64,000 nt of DNA from Hsuehochloa calcarea (lineage: Eukaryota; Streptophyta; Magnoliopsida; Poales; Poaceae): positions 13,699,763 to 13,763,762 of the forward strand of contig CM070601.1 in NCBI GenBank assembly GCA_036346395.1, written 5' to 3'. The notes under the pieces are model-generated. The model was not told the origin of the DNA, did not search any database, and was given only the letters and a program-made list of their open reading frames with translations. A program made the translations under genes and the position numbers. Numbering within the stretch: position 1 is the first letter of the stretch; every line of letters begins with the position of its first letter. Of this stretch, positions 1 to 11,989 are shown piece after piece.

Positions 1-58
1 AAATGTAGATGTCTTGCTAATGTCGCATACCATACAATTCCTTTGTCCATTTGTTTAG

Positions 59-2224
59 GTGATATCAGGTAAACTATACGCTGGTCCTGAAGTTGATGTT
101 TGGAGCTGTGGTGTTATTCTTTATGCTCTTCTTTGTGGTACTCTTCCATTTGATGATGAGAATATTCCAAACCTTTTTAAGAAAATAAAGGTTAACAAAC
201 ATTTGCTGTATGTAATTATCTGAAAATTGTGCTATCTCATTTCTTCTTAGATGCCTAGTAAAACTGTTATCTATTTTGTCATTCTAGGGTGGGATATATA
301 CCCTTCCTAGTCATTTGTCACCTTTAGCAAGGGATTTGATTCCCAGAATGCTGGTTGTTGATCCTATGAAGAGGATCACCATACGTGAAATCCGTGAACA
401 TTCGTGGTTCAAAGCTCGACTTCCACGCTATTTGGCTGTGCCTCCTCCGGACACTGCACAACAAGTTAAAAAGGTATGCTGATGCTATTGTGTATCAACA
501 TGGCTATATGGATTTGTTATCTTAAGACTTTTTGCAACCTTTGTTCTTAGTAAGCATCCTATAATAGTGTTGGATCTATCTATTTTCTCCCATTTTTGTG
601 TGCTCGTGTAAGTGTTTTGGTGGGTGAGGTTATGTCGGCCCAATTGTATTTGTGGCAAAGGCTTGCTTGTTGAGACAAGTAATGGGAGCTCTTTTCTGCA
701 TTACTACGTTTTTGATACTTCTTTAGTGAATGATTTGACTTCACTGTGAGTTTTGTAGCTTGAACACGAAACTCTTAATGATGTTATCAAGATGGGATTT
801 GACAAGAATCAGCTAATTGAATCTATTCAAAACAGATTGCAAAATGAGGTATTTGCTTACTCTGTTGCGCTTTTTGGTTGTTCTCAATGAAGCCATGAGG
901 TCCATGACTAAATCTGCCTGTGCAGACGACAGTTGCATATTATTTACTCTTGGACAATAAGCTTCGTACAACCAGTGGCTATCTTGGAGCTGAGTATCAA
1001 GAATCTATGGTGTGTTGGAATTTCTATCTCTATTGTATCGCTTGTTGATTGCCAAATGTTCTTGTACTTGTGCTGCTACTGATTTGCTGTCTTGCTTTCT
1101 GTGATCTGTAGGACTCTTCTTTCTCTCAAACTTCAGCTGAAACACCAAAGCCTGCATCTGAACCTCGGCAGTACGGGTCTATGGAATCGCCAGGGTTTGG
1201 CTTGAGGCAACATTTTGCAGCAGAGAGGAAATGGGCTCTTGGTCTTCAGGTAATTTTTATTTGATGTTCTTGTCATTTTGTTTTTTCCCCTAAATTGTCC
1301 ACCTTTAGAAAAAAAATTCTTGGGGTTGGTACCAAGTAATAGAGAGGGGGAGTCTATTGAGGAGAGAGATACGAGTGATATTTTATTTAGCTGTGGGTCC
1401 ATCTTACAAAGAAGTATGTGCTAAAACACTTGAGGGAAAAAGTAAACTTAGTACCTAGGTGATGTGACATTTCTTAGCGCTGGTACAGGTACCTCACACT
1501 GTGGATACCCTAATTTATTTATTTAACAGTCTCGAGCACATCCACGGGAAATAATAGCGGAAGTGCTTAAAGCTCTGCAAGAGCTAAATGTTTTCTGGAA
1601 GAAGATTGGACACTATAACATGAAATGCAGATGGAGTCATGGCTTTCCTGAGAGTATGATGCATGACAACCATGGCTTTGGTGTGGAGTCTGCTATAATT
1701 GAAACTGATGACCTCAGTGAGAAATCAACTCACACCGTGAAGTTTGAAATTCAGGTACCGTTCCGAATCTTAACCATCTGCCCTTAATTAATCCGTGGCA
1801 GGGTCCTGATTAGAAAATTTGCCATGTAGACCCTGAACAATCCAACGCATAAGCCTCAACGCTGAAATGCCCTTTACTCCTCTATGTGTGATGACTAAGC
1901 AGCAGAATTAACAGAATTAATTATGTTAGGTTTGCATTTACATGTGAGATTATTGTGAACTTTTATCATATTCAGATTTCCTTAAGGAGGACTATGTTCA
2001 TGATCGAAATCGTATACCTTTTTATGATACCACATACGTTCTTTTTTGTTTGTGTAAAGCTTACTCCTCAGAAGATGTGCTTGGTGCTGATACACTACCT
2101 TACTGTGCAGCTCTACAAAACAAGGGATGACAAGTACCTTCTTGACTTGCAAAGGGTCAGTGGGCCACAGCTCCTCTTTCTGGACCTATGTTCTGCCTTT
2201 CTAACTCAGCTGAGAGTCCTTTAA
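59..2224 (+). CDS. OSK1: SnRK1 catalytic alpha subunit (SNF1-related kinase), 3' part of gene
   Basis: This is the C-terminal 322 residues of a plant SnRK1/SNF1/AMPK-type Ser/Thr kinase, the energy sensor that phosphorylates metabolic enzymes and transcription factors under carbon starvation. Exons read in frame at 59-190, 288-473, 759-848, 926-1009, 1112-1249, 1530-1754 and 2111-2224, all with GT-AG borders; the start lies before the window. Visible in order are late kinase subdomains (ISGKLYAGPEVDVWSCGVI, then KRITIREIREHSWF), the UBA-like autoinhibitory segment (DVIKMGFDKNQLIESIQNRL ... YYLLLDN), a variable linker, and the KA1-like regulatory domain that binds the beta and gamma subunits, ending QLRVL. 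No stop or frameshift interrupts the joined frame. The gene converges on the HSF gene about 1 kb away. Assignment to the OSK1/SnRK1A member rather than OSK3/4 rests on that neighbour; the kinase family itself is certain. Confidence 0.93.
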
Positions 2225-3278
2225 TTCTGAAGACGATGTTTTCCCAACTGCAATCCCTGTAGCACCCAGCGGAGTGCCAAGTTACATTCGCGGTGTACAT
2301 AATGATCATAATCCTCCACTAGATTATACACCTGGAGTAAGTAGATGCTTGAGGCCGCTGCGATTCATTTCGACGGTTTGCGGCTTATCGCCTAAACTAG
2401 ACGTGGCAGGCAAGAGGCAATCTTCCTTTGCTTTTCTGTTTGCCATTAAGGGCGCTGTATGACTTCTGTAGCCCTATCTTTAGTCTTGAACATATTTGCC
2501 TGTTAATGATCTTTACTAGAATTATGCCCAGCCTGAGAATGACCTCTGTCTTTATAATGAAAGTTGAGCTGCTGACCCTAACCTGCACTTCATGATTGCT
2601 GATATTTAGTACGATGCATATCCTTAGCCGTTGTTTTCCCTTGGTGGCATCGTAATTAGTTTGGTTATTACGGCAATCACTTCTGTATAGGAGTTTGTCA
2701 CAGTTTGGAGTTCTAGCCGGTTAAACTACAATACCTAACTCGACCAAACCAATCGGTAGGACCGAATGGTAAAATGGGGTAGCATTCAGCTTAGAAGTTT
2801 TGAAAGGGGTTTCGACATTCTAGAATCTCAGACCGCGCCACGGTTCATTTGAAGAAAGCCAAATGCACTTTTTTCTTTTAAAAAAGGAAAATTCAAATGT
2901 TTAATTTGTCACCCTTCATATGAGCTGATTAGTTAGGCAAGAACGATAATCAGATATGCAAAAGATAAGGTTTTAGCACTTAGCAATAAGGAGATGACAT
3001 ACACATAACAAAGCAGGCCAGTGGACTACAAAAATGTACCTGTGCTACTCTAGCTGTACAGAGTGTGTTGCAAGGACACAATACACAGAAGTCAGTGATA
3101 ATCTCCGAATAAGAAATGCTATGAAGACCCCTCTCTCTCTAAAAAAAGAAAAAAGCAATGCTGTACTAGAGACTAAGCTAGAGCCCCAAGGCATCTAAGA
3201 CAGCCTAAACTATAATGTACATCACTGTGACTTTACATACCGTGATACTGGTTATGAATAAGTGGAAATGTTATGCTG
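2225..3278. other. Intergenic space between convergent genes, with both 3' UTRs
   Basis: These 1.05 kb separate the SnRK1 stop codon and the HSF stop codon. No conserved reading frame was seen. The first few hundred bases are probably the SnRK1 3' UTR and the last few hundred the HSF 3' UTR. The remainder is AT-rich with short homopolymer runs. No transposon ends were recognised. Confidence 0.5.
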
Positions 3279-5272
3279 TCAGGCTTTCTCAGCTGAAGCA
3301 AGGTACCCCATTTGATCAGTGATCTGATCAACATTGTCCCGGTGATTGAGGCAACTGCAATCTACGCCTATTCTCACATCGTCCTTTGCTTCAGTTGTCT
3401 CTCTTTTACCATCAGCATCCTGTCTTTCTGATTCAGCCCCGCAGGCATGACAAGATTGTGGAGTTTCTGTCAGAAACCGCTCCCAGAACAGATCGTTCAC
3501 CTTAGCCGGTTCATGGGAAACTCCAGTTTCAGTGGTCTCATCTTGTGAAGTATCAGCAGTGCTACTCTCGGAGTTCATATCAACTTCAGTTGTCTTATAG
3601 GCATCTCCATGAATCTCTGCTAAAGGTAGCATTGGACTCTGCACATAACTCGGTGATTCTGCTACCTCAGGAGATGAATGGACACGCCCCACGTTCGGCA
3701 AAGAGAGGTGCAGGCTAGCTGATGACTGCAGATTGGTGTTGGTCTCCATTGGTGCTGTCAGCATCTCTCCAAGAGTTACAGCAGGTCTGGGTGCAGTGTC
3801 CATGTCTTCAGAAGATGCATAGCTTGCCCTCTGGAAGAATTTCTCCAGGGAAACGAAGGTCAGCTCCATCTTGTTCAAGGGGTCAGCATTTACAGGGTGC
3901 ACTGGGAACATGCTTGGTGTTTCTGTAACCATTGTCCGCAAATACGGCACCTGCTGTTCCTCGACTGCGGGTTCCTCGACGAAGAAATCAATCTTTGGAG
4001 CTCTCCTCTTCTTGCTGACATGGTCCGTTTCCATCAGGGAGCTTGAAACGACACCACGTCTCTGCAAGATGTCACACAAGGAAGCTACGATATTCTTCTG
4101 ACGTTGCTCCATTAGCATCAATTTCTCCTCTAGTGACTGCATTTGCCAATTGATCCCACACTGTTGCTGAGTCTGCCTCTGGATATCTGCTACAAGCATA
4201 CTTTTCTCATACTTGAGCATATTGATCTCGTCCTCAAGCTCACGTCTTTCTGATTCTGCCAGTGGTCCATTTATCTGGTTCTGCAACGAATGGCTGTGCA
4301 CCGGTTTGCGTCGACGGATATTTTTCAGAAGGTTCGTGTGTCCCCTTACGAAGTCCTCATTAGCAAACTCCCACCGCTCCGGGTCAATTTTTCGAAAGCC
4401 CTAAAAGATGACAAATGAAGTCAGCAATCAGAACAACAAGAGAAGAAGTTCATAGTGCTCACTAGAAGATTAAACAGTCAAACCATCCAAACCAACTTAG
4501 TAAAATAAATAAATAAATGAACACGAGCTACAGCACTATTGACTAAATTTGTCACATTAAGGCCTTACGCTTTTATGGGCACATTGATTTTCTAATCTGT
4601 TCAAACATGCGTTGCATTGAATGCAAATAGATAACTGTTTCGGTGTTTGTTTTGTTTAAACAAAAAACAACAAAAATAGCCTAACACATGCACCAAGGCA
4701 TTTTGCCAGACGAATCATGCAAAATGCATGTTAACTTGCATACAGCAGTGTGGAACCCGGGGGTAGGGCAGCCAAAATCAGAGCATGTTGAAAACAAATA
4801 TTTACAATATGGTCTCTGCTCCTCCTAGAACTGAAACTTGGAAGTAGAGTCCTTGCTCCTTGCTAAGTTGCTATCATGCATGCTATGTAAAAAGAGCCAA
4901 CCATCTGAAGAAAATGGGAATGGTAAAAAAACACACACCGTGCAATGCAATCCACTTCATAGTCTTCCTTGTTTGGCATCCACAACGGTAACAACTATTT
5001 CCAAGAAAATTGAAAGAAGCAGCGATCAAACTGGAAACACTCACATAGGTGTTGAGCTGCCTGATGAAGCTGGAGAAGTTGTTGTGCTTGAAGTACTTGG
5101 GCAGCAGGTCCCGCGAGAAGTCCGGCTGGTTCCACACGACGAAGCTAGCGCAGTCGGGGCCCCACGACACGACGTGGTTGGTCGCCGGGTCCTCAACCAT
5201 CTCGTAGGTCTTGATTAGGAACGGCGGCGGCGAGCTCGAGCCTCCGCCACTGCCGCCGTGGGAGCTCTCCAT
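3279..5272 (-). CDS. HSFA4D: Class A heat-shock transcription factor, HsfA4/Spl7 type
   Basis: Two exons (5272-5045 and 4400-3279) join in phase 0 to give 449 residues. The intron splits the DNA-binding domain after RQLNTY and before GFRKIDPERWEF, the position conserved in plant HSFs. Residues 16 to about 110 form the winged-helix domain that binds heat-shock elements. About 132-190 form the long HR-A/B coiled coil with the class A insertion, giving trimers. SKKRRAPK near 205-212 is a likely nuclear localisation signal. LTFVSLEKFFQ near 256 and NDLFWERFLTE near 378 are AHA activator motifs, and the hydrophobic C-terminus may export the protein. The rice homologue Spl7 restrains spontaneous cell-death lesions. 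An in-frame ATG 12 codons upstream (5308) exists; 5272 was chosen because family proteins begin close to the DNA-binding domain. The coding frame is intact. Confidence 0.93.
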
Positions 5273-6125
5273 GTTTCTCCCTAGCAAGTGCAGCCAGGTG
5301 CCAACCAACCCAACTCAACTGATCACCAGCCGCCGATAGAACGCAAGAGTTAATTCGGTCTTAACGCCGCTTCCCACTAATAAGTCTTAACCACCCGAAT
5401 GGACTCGGCACCAATTCTTGTTCTGCAAGAACGGACGGAATCACATACAAGCACGTAGGTAAGGACCGGTAAATAGTTAAGAAGCCATAGCCGTAGAAGT
5501 AAAGTGTGAAAATTGCAGTAACTAATTAAGCACAGTGATTGGATTGGCTCCAGTTGCAGTCAAGACACACTTTAGTAGCACTTGTTTAATCCATTTGGCA
5601 ATTTGGCCTTCGAAGGCGCAAAGACAGAACTAAGCACACAGTTTTCAGGTAAAAAGGAAGAAGCGGAGGAGAAATCCAGCATCCAATCGCTTCCAAAACC
5701 TCACCTTATTAATCAGCTGTTGAATTGGCCTTTGCACGCAAGCAGTTCTCCGACTCGATCGGCAGCGAACTCATCTCTCTACCAATTCGGGCTAAGGGAA
5801 GCACGAAGCGCCCGAAGAGATGCAGAACGGAGGAAGAACCGCTTCATGGACACACCAAATCACGGCAACTCCCTCCAACCCCGGACGGTCAATTCGTATA
5901 TCAACCGATCCGAGGCGCGCGCTGGGCAGCTACGTACGAGCCGAGCGGATTAAAGCCACCGTACGTGACAACCCGCGGAGCGGACGGCACGCGCGCTCGC
6001 CGGCGGGGTGTCTTGGAAGTGTGCGTGGTGGGCGGCAGATGAGGGATTCGGAGGGGAGGAATCAGAGGGATTGAAGGCGGGTGGTGGCGCCACCAGTGCT
6101 GGTGGCGCGCGGTGGTCTTTATAAA
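5273..6125 (-). promoter_or_regulatory. 5' leader and core promoter of the HSF gene
   Basis: On the minus strand a TATAAA box lies at 6118-6123 within GC-rich DNA, about 845 bases before the HSF start codon. If it is used, transcription starts near 6090 and the leader is about 800 bases long, either spliced or rich in upstream AUGs. Overlapping open frames on both strands here vary in frame, look like simple GC bias and are not called as genes. The TATA assignment is by position and sequence only. Confidence 0.45.
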
Positions 6126-6329
6126 GGCGGACGGGAGGCGGGGCCGCGCGCGCGGCGGCGCGGCCGTCGCCAGGTGGATGTGGTTGCGCACGCATATTCG
6201 GTTGGTCGTTGCATGAGACGTTTGACTGACCACCGATGCGTCGATCCTTGCTTCTAGATTACGGACCGTCCGTCAGCAGCTCGATCGCCGCCCGCCGCGC
6301 GGACGGACGCTTCAGTCAGCGGGTGGGAG

Positions 6330-6452
6330 ATTAATTCGAAATGCCGCAAAAGGTACGGGAACATCGTATAAAAGCATTACTTGTGTTGATTATTAATTCG
6401 AAATGCCGCAAAAGGTACGGGAAACATCTTATAAAAGCATTACTTGTGTTGT
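6330..6452. repeat. Tandem duplication of a ~61-bp unit
   Basis: A unit beginning TTAATTCGAAATGCCGCAAA and ending near ATTACTTGTGTTG occurs twice head to tail, with only an inserted base and a few substitutions between copies. The second copy runs straight into the copia LTR-like fragment that follows. Confidence 0.8.
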
Positions 6453-6510
6453 ATAATCACAACGAAATTCTCGACTCATCGATAATAAACGACTAGCACG
6501 ATGACACGTG
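6438..6510 (-). mobile_element. Short copia LTR-like fragment
   Basis: The stretch beginning TGTGTTGTATAATCA and continuing through CTCGACTCATCGATAATAAAC aligns by eye with the left part of the copia LTR near 16911-16985 (same 15-base start, then CTCTCAACTCACAAATAATAAAC). It is about 70 bases long and then diverges. It may be an older LTR remnant of the same family. Confidence 0.4.
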
Positions 6511-7251
6511 CATTTGTACGATTAAATTTATTTCGAAATTTGTAGTATCAAATGATATAACTGAGATATTTGGTAATATATTTACGTATTGTGTAAACTA
6601 TTTAGATTTCTGAGACGTCATAGAAATTGAAAATGATAATAGAAGTTTGAAGAAAACTACAACTTGATAATTATAATTGAAGTATGAGCTTTGATGGAAG
6701 CAAATCACTGAGCATAAGAAATTGTTAGGTTATTAGAAGCACAACTATTCTGCATCACGCATGTATCATGTAGCTGCGTACCTATATTTTTTCTCCGTTA
6801 GTTATTTTTTCCCTTCAAAATGTATGTATGCACATACATCTCTATTTAATATTAGACAACACGTTTACTATGTGTACGATAAGTTATCCTATTAGCTTAT
6901 ATGGTACCGACCATCTTGCTCGCGCTTGCGCCGATGCACCATGGGCGGCATACCTTAAACTTATCTTCTCTCATACGTCGGTTGGCCCACCGAACCGTGT
7001 GTCTTCGATCTCTTCTCGCCGTCATAGCTTTTCTGCTTCAACCTCCAACAACAAGTTCAATTCTTGATGGATCCCTCGTAGCTACTACCCTTTCCAATGT
7101 AACATTGTACCATATAGTTATCTTCTATTTATCTCTAATTATTTCTTAATGATGATTCTTGCGACATCAAACACGTATACACGTGCAACCGTCCTCGATC
7201 CCTACCGGGGACACCTGTCACACTTTCTCCGGTGGCCCTAAGCCTATTTTC
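6511..7251. other. Unassigned AT-rich intergenic DNA
   Basis: No coding exon, RNA gene or transposon terminus was recognised. Short open frames here have no protein-like composition. Confidence 0.4.
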
Positions 7252-7398
7252 TAGGGGCGGAGCCAGTCATGACACGAGCTTCTGGCTGGGCCAGTTGTTC
7301 TTAAACTGAATCTTGTATTTTTTAAAGATTTTTCATGGGCTTTTGATCCTAGTACTCAGGGCATTGCCCCAGCTATCCGAGGCCCAGCTCCGCCACTG
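7252..7398. mobile_element. Short hAT-type MITE
   Basis: The left end TAGGGGCGGAGCCAG and the right end GCTCCGCCACTG are imperfect inverted repeats. The flanks carry a degenerate 8-bp duplication (CTATTTTC and TTATTCTC, six of eight matching), as expected for hAT elements. The 147-bp interior has no coding capacity. Confidence 0.45.
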
Positions 7399-7977
7399 TT
7401 ATTCTCTACAGCTACACCATCTCTACTCTAAACTCTTTGATCATTTGCTTCTGTACGTCCATGCTTCTATTTGTATAGATGCATGCATGTATATACACAT
7501 GCATGATGTTATACGTGCTTAATGTCTTCTTCTCCCGTGTTGGTCGCTCATCTTCTTCGACGTTGACCAACTCAACATTGTGGTTTACTCATTAACCGCA
7601 GTAATCTCCTATCTTCACTGATGCCGGCATGTCTGTTTTAATCGTTGTTTAACGATATGAAGAATCTTCTCTCCATCGTCGATGACATCGTGCCCCTCAC
7701 CAGCGATGGCCTGCTCCTAGCTATCCGGTGGCTCCATAGCGTCCACATCTCGTCTTCAATGCAAAGTTTTATCTCCTCTATTCTATGGCTCCCCCATCAT
7801 TGAGTTTATTTGGCCTCTGACTTCGTCAACAACGCTGACGCTGACCACTCGTTGTCTCGGCCCTTGGCTCCTTCGACTCTTGCCTTTATCTTCAATGGCT
7901 CTCGCGAGCAGCATGACATTGTCCTAGTCAAATGTCAAAGTTGTGTAGCACAACACTGCCCTCATTTTCGTCGCCTC
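7399..7977. other. Unassigned intergenic DNA
   Basis: This stretch of mixed composition contains CTTCTTCGACG-like runs that might be decayed coding sequence. No frame could be followed and no family was recognised. Confidence 0.35.
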
Positions 7978-8239
7978 TAGGCCTGTTCACGGGCGGCCCG
8001 ATTTTTTTGAGCTCGTGCCTTAATTTTCGACCCAAAGCCCGACAAAGTCCGACAAAGAGAATAAAAATAAACAGAAAAACTATTTTTATTCTCAAAATAA
8101 AGTAAATATTAATTTTTATTCCAAAAAATATATTAATAATATTACTTTATGAGAAACACATTTTTTGGCCGGGCTTAGGCTTCCCATTCAAGGTCGGCCT
8201 TTTTCAAGCCCGGTCCGGCTCAGGGTTTGAACAGGTCTA
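7978..8239. mobile_element. hAT-like MITE with TAGRCCTGTTCA termini
   Basis: Terminal inverted repeats TAGGCCTGTTCACGGGC and TGAACAGGTCTA bound a 262-bp noncoding element with GC-rich ends and an AT-rich core. Flanking octamers GTCGCCTC and GTCGTAGC match at five positions only, so the target duplication is weak. The ends resemble those of the MITE at 50394-50616, suggesting one family. Confidence 0.55.
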
Positions 8240-8339
8240 GTCGTAGCTGCTTTGACTCTTCGCTCCCCCGTGGGATCAATGTCTTCTTGCAAGACAGGTC
8301 GACGTCATTGCACTCTTTCGTGATCTTCTCTAACACCAT

Positions 8340-9412
8340 CAGTGCTATCCTCGTTATAATTTTTAATTTTATTCAAAATTTTAGTTTTTTATCGGAGTTC
8401 ATGTACAAATTGAATTGTATTTTTTTTAATTTATTCCTAATTTTAGAGGAAATCAAATTGTAAAATTTATTTTATGTTTATTCCAAATTTTAGTTATTTT
8501 TTTGGAATTCGTATACAAATCCAGTTGTTATTTTTTTGTTGTGAATTATATTTATTTAGAGATTTTACTTAGGAATTTGTATGTAATCACATTGCTAATT
8601 TTATTTTATTTTTATTTTTGGATTTGTGTTGTTTTTTTTGTTGGAATTCATATACAAATCCAATTGCTACTTTTTCTTTAATGTTTTTTCCGAATTATAT
8701 TTATTTAGGGATTTTTACTTAGGAATTCGTACGCAAATTGAATTGCTTGTTTTATTTTTTTTTATTTCAGAATTTGAGTTATTTTTTTTTCGAATTCGTA
8801 TTCAAATCCAATTTTTTGTTTTTTGTTTAGTTTTTATTTTGAATTATATTTATCAAAGGACTTTACTTAGGAATTCATATGCAAATTGAATTACACACTT
8901 TATTTTTTATTTCCAAATTTAAGTTATTTTTTGTTGGAATTTGCATACAAATCTAATTGCTATTTTTGCTTAATGTTTATTCTGAATTATATTTATTTTA
9001 CTAATTTTACTTAGGAATGTGATTACATATCCAATTTATATATATTTCAAATTTTTATTCGGACTTATATGTATTTAGGTATTTTACTTGGGAATTTGTA
9101 TGCGAATTGAATTGTTAATTTTATTTTCGAGTTTCAGTTATTTTTTGTTGGAATTCGTATACAATACAATTGTTATTTTTTTTAATTTTTATTCTGGATT
9201 ATATTTATTTTGGTGTTTTACTTAGGGATTCATATGCAAATCAAATTTCTAAGTTTATTTTACCTTTGTATTCTGAATTTTAATTATTTTCCATTGGAAT
9301 TTGTATACAAATCCAATTGCTAATTTTTGCTTAATTTTTTGTTCAAAATTATATTTATTTATGGATTTTACTTAGGAATTTGTATGTAAATCGAATTGCT
9401 AATTTTATTTTC
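8340..9412. repeat. Diverged AT-rich minisatellite, ~75-bp monomer in a ~148-bp dimer
   Basis: About 1.07 kb consists of repeated blocks with the cores GGAATTCGTATACAAATCCA and TTACTTAGGAATTTGTATG. The first core recurs near 8503, 8642, 8790, 8936, 9152 and 9295, the second near 8566, 8718, 8868, 9010, 9087, 9220 and 9370. Spacing is mostly 140-150 bases. The two cores resemble each other, so the ancestral unit is about half that length. There is no coding frame. Confidence 0.75.
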
Positions 9413-9548
9413 TTATTGTACTTGACATGTCCCTTTCTTTTTATCCTATACTGTTATAATCTGGATCCACCACAATCAATGGTGTAGATATTTCTCCTTT
9501 TTCTTTTGATTAACGTCGGAATTTCTAGAACTTGAGAGCGAACGCGGT

Positions 9549-9832
9549 GGCTTCTTTTGCCTTTGCTTTAATAAGATAATAGATAAACAAAAACACAATG
9601 ATGTAGTCTTAGCCTTCTCTCTATATTGTTCTCTTTGTCTGTAGCCCTGTGTCTACAATGAGAGCCTTCTGCCCCCTTTATATAATAGGAGGAGGTCTCC
9701 CATCATGCGTGAATAAGTAATATGAGACTAAACTAACTAAAGGGTCTTGTGGGCCGACACCCTCCTAATGGGCATTTGTTTAGGTTAAGCGTCCACACAT
9801 ACTTGGGCATCAGAAACATGACGATATACAAC
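9549..9832 (-). repeat. 3' LTR of the copia element
   Basis: On the minus strand the LTR starts TGTTGTATATCG at 9832, preceded by a purine-rich tract AAAGGTGGA that fits a polypurine tract. Shared blocks with the right-hand copy include CTACAATGAGA, ATATGAGACTAAACTAA, CTAATGGGC, TTTGTTTAGGT and GTCCACACATA. A TATATAA-like promoter element is present. The inner end is not sharply defined. Confidence 0.7.
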
Positions 9833-10487
9833 ATCCACCTTTGGACACTTTGCCAACGGCATGCTCAAGTCTTATTAAAAACTTCTTTCGAAAACCCTGT
9901 GGGAAAAAATGATAACAAGAAGAATACATAGCTCGTGTTCATGCCATTGAACATATTGTCTCATTAAAAAACCTTCGAATGAAAAAACTCATTGGAACAA
10001 AAATTAAATAAGGGAAAAAGAGTACACCATCTATTCATCCAATGATGAACATATATGAAGTTCATATATCTCCCCCTGAAAATAACAACTATTTGTGTCT
10101 TCTCATACCAATACCAGGCCTTAGTAAACAAATACGCGAGATTCTCACTTGATTGGATTTTTTTGTATTTCTACATTCCCATTCTCTTGCTGCTCACATG
10201 GGTAGAAATGTTTAGGGAGTATATGCTTTGTCATATGTGTCTTGACATCGCTATTCTTCATTTGTACAATGCAAGATGAATTATCCTCATGGAGGACTGT
10301 ATGAGTTTTATCCACCTCTACACCACAAAACTCTTGGATATGGTGAATTAGTCTTCTAAACCATATGCACTCTCATGTTGTCTCATATATTGCAATGATT
10401 TCAGCATGATTAGTTGACATAGCACCAATTGATTGCTTTACAGATCTCTAAGAGAGCTGTAGAACAACTTAAAAAGACGTATCCAGT

Positions 10488-11820
10488 CTATGACTTAGCA
10501 TTGTGGGGATCAGAAAGATAGCCAGTGTCTAAGTAACCCTTCAACCTTATATCTTGACCCTCGGGATAAAAGAGTCCAAGATCAGTAGTACCCCTAAGGT
10601 ACCTAAGGATTCCCTTAATTTCATTCCAATGCCTCTTCGTAGCCTTAGAACTATATCTTGCCAAACAATTTACTGCAAATGCAATATCAGATCTAATATA
10701 ATTAGCAAGGTATAACAATGCTCCAATAGCACTTAAATAAGGGGTTTCGGACCCTGATGTATCCTCATTCTCTCGTCTAGGTCCATATAGATCTTTCTCC
10801 ACTTCTAGCAACCTAACAATCATGGATGTACATAGTGGATGAGATTTATCAATATAAAATTTCTCCAACACTTTCTTGGTTTACGTGGTCTGATACAAAA
10901 ATATGCCTCCAGCAAATTTTCAATCTACAACCTAAGACAGTATTTGGTTTCACCCAAATCTTCCATCCTGAATTCCGTTTGTAAGTATGAGCTTGCTTTG
11001 AGAATGTCTTCTGTGTTCCCGATTATATTCAAGTCATCAACATACACATAGATGATGCAAAATCTGTTCTTGGGTTTCTTTATGAACATGCACGGACAAA
11101 CTTTGTTGGTTATGTATCACTTTTGTAAAAGGAAATTACTCAGTCGATTGTACCACATACGACCTGCCTGTTTCAATTCATATAGTGACTTTGCAACTTA
11201 ACACTATACATGTTGTGATATTCATTCTCACTCATACATAGGATTTTTAGTCCCTTCGGAATCTTCATGAAGATTTTAGAATCTAGTGAGCCATATAATT
11301 ATGCAGTCACGACATCCATAAGTTTCATTTTCAAATTCATTCCTGTTGTCATAGCTGTAAGGTATCAGAACGTTGCACCATCTATTACAAGAGAGTAAGT
11401 TTCATCGAAATCGATGCCGAGCCTCCGCATGAACCTTTGTGCTACTAATCTTGCTTTGTATCTCACCACTTCATTATGTTCATTCATCTTCTTATAAACA
11501 CTCACTTGTGTCTAACAGAAATAACATCACGAGGTGTCTTGGCCACAAGTCCGAAGATTTTACTCTTATTAAGCGAGTTTAGTTTATTCTCAATTGCTTC
11601 CTTCCATTTATCCCAATATTGACGATTTTTGCATTCCACAATCGTCTTTGGTTTCGGATTCGATTCAACATGGAAGACAATATTTGAGATGGAGCAGTTG
11701 CTATTAGTACTCATTTTTCTATAAAAGACTTCTCTTGTTTTCACATAGTTGGTGAAAAACTCTTTGTCCAATTCAATTATATCTTTATTCAAATCTACCA
11801 GCTCTCCACTATTTCCCAAA
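10488..11820 (-). pseudogene. Copia reverse transcriptase/RNase H remnant
   Basis: The minus-strand frame 11819-11502 shows the typical region before RT (YWDKWKEAIENKLNSL ... FGLVAKTP). The frame 10871-10488 shows the RT/RNase H junction (PYLSAIGALLYLANYIRSD, then WNEIKGILRYLRGTTDLGLF). RNase H similarity continues in broken frames to about 10150 (TNHAEIIAIYE). Frameshifts and stops separate the blocks, so no functional polymerase is encoded. Confidence 0.8.
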
Positions 11821-11989
11821 ATGGTAGAGTCTGACTATTCTGTTGCCCTAGTGTTAACGAGTGCACTTCCCCCTTCACTAGTCACATGTCCATGTACTCT
11901 AGCATGGGGTCCCTCCCCCTTTGCTCCTGTACAGGGCACCACCCGTCGTGTCTTTACTCACGGTGTAATGTTCGTCAGATGTTTCTCAT

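Noticed and set aside
5273..5308. Alternative HSF start codon at 5308
   Set aside because: It is in frame, but the extra 12 residues are not typical of HSF N-termini; kept only as a possibility.
5582..6233. Overlapping frames upstream of the HSF gene
   Set aside because: They lie in the GC-rich leader/promoter, are in conflicting frames on both strands and have no conserved content.
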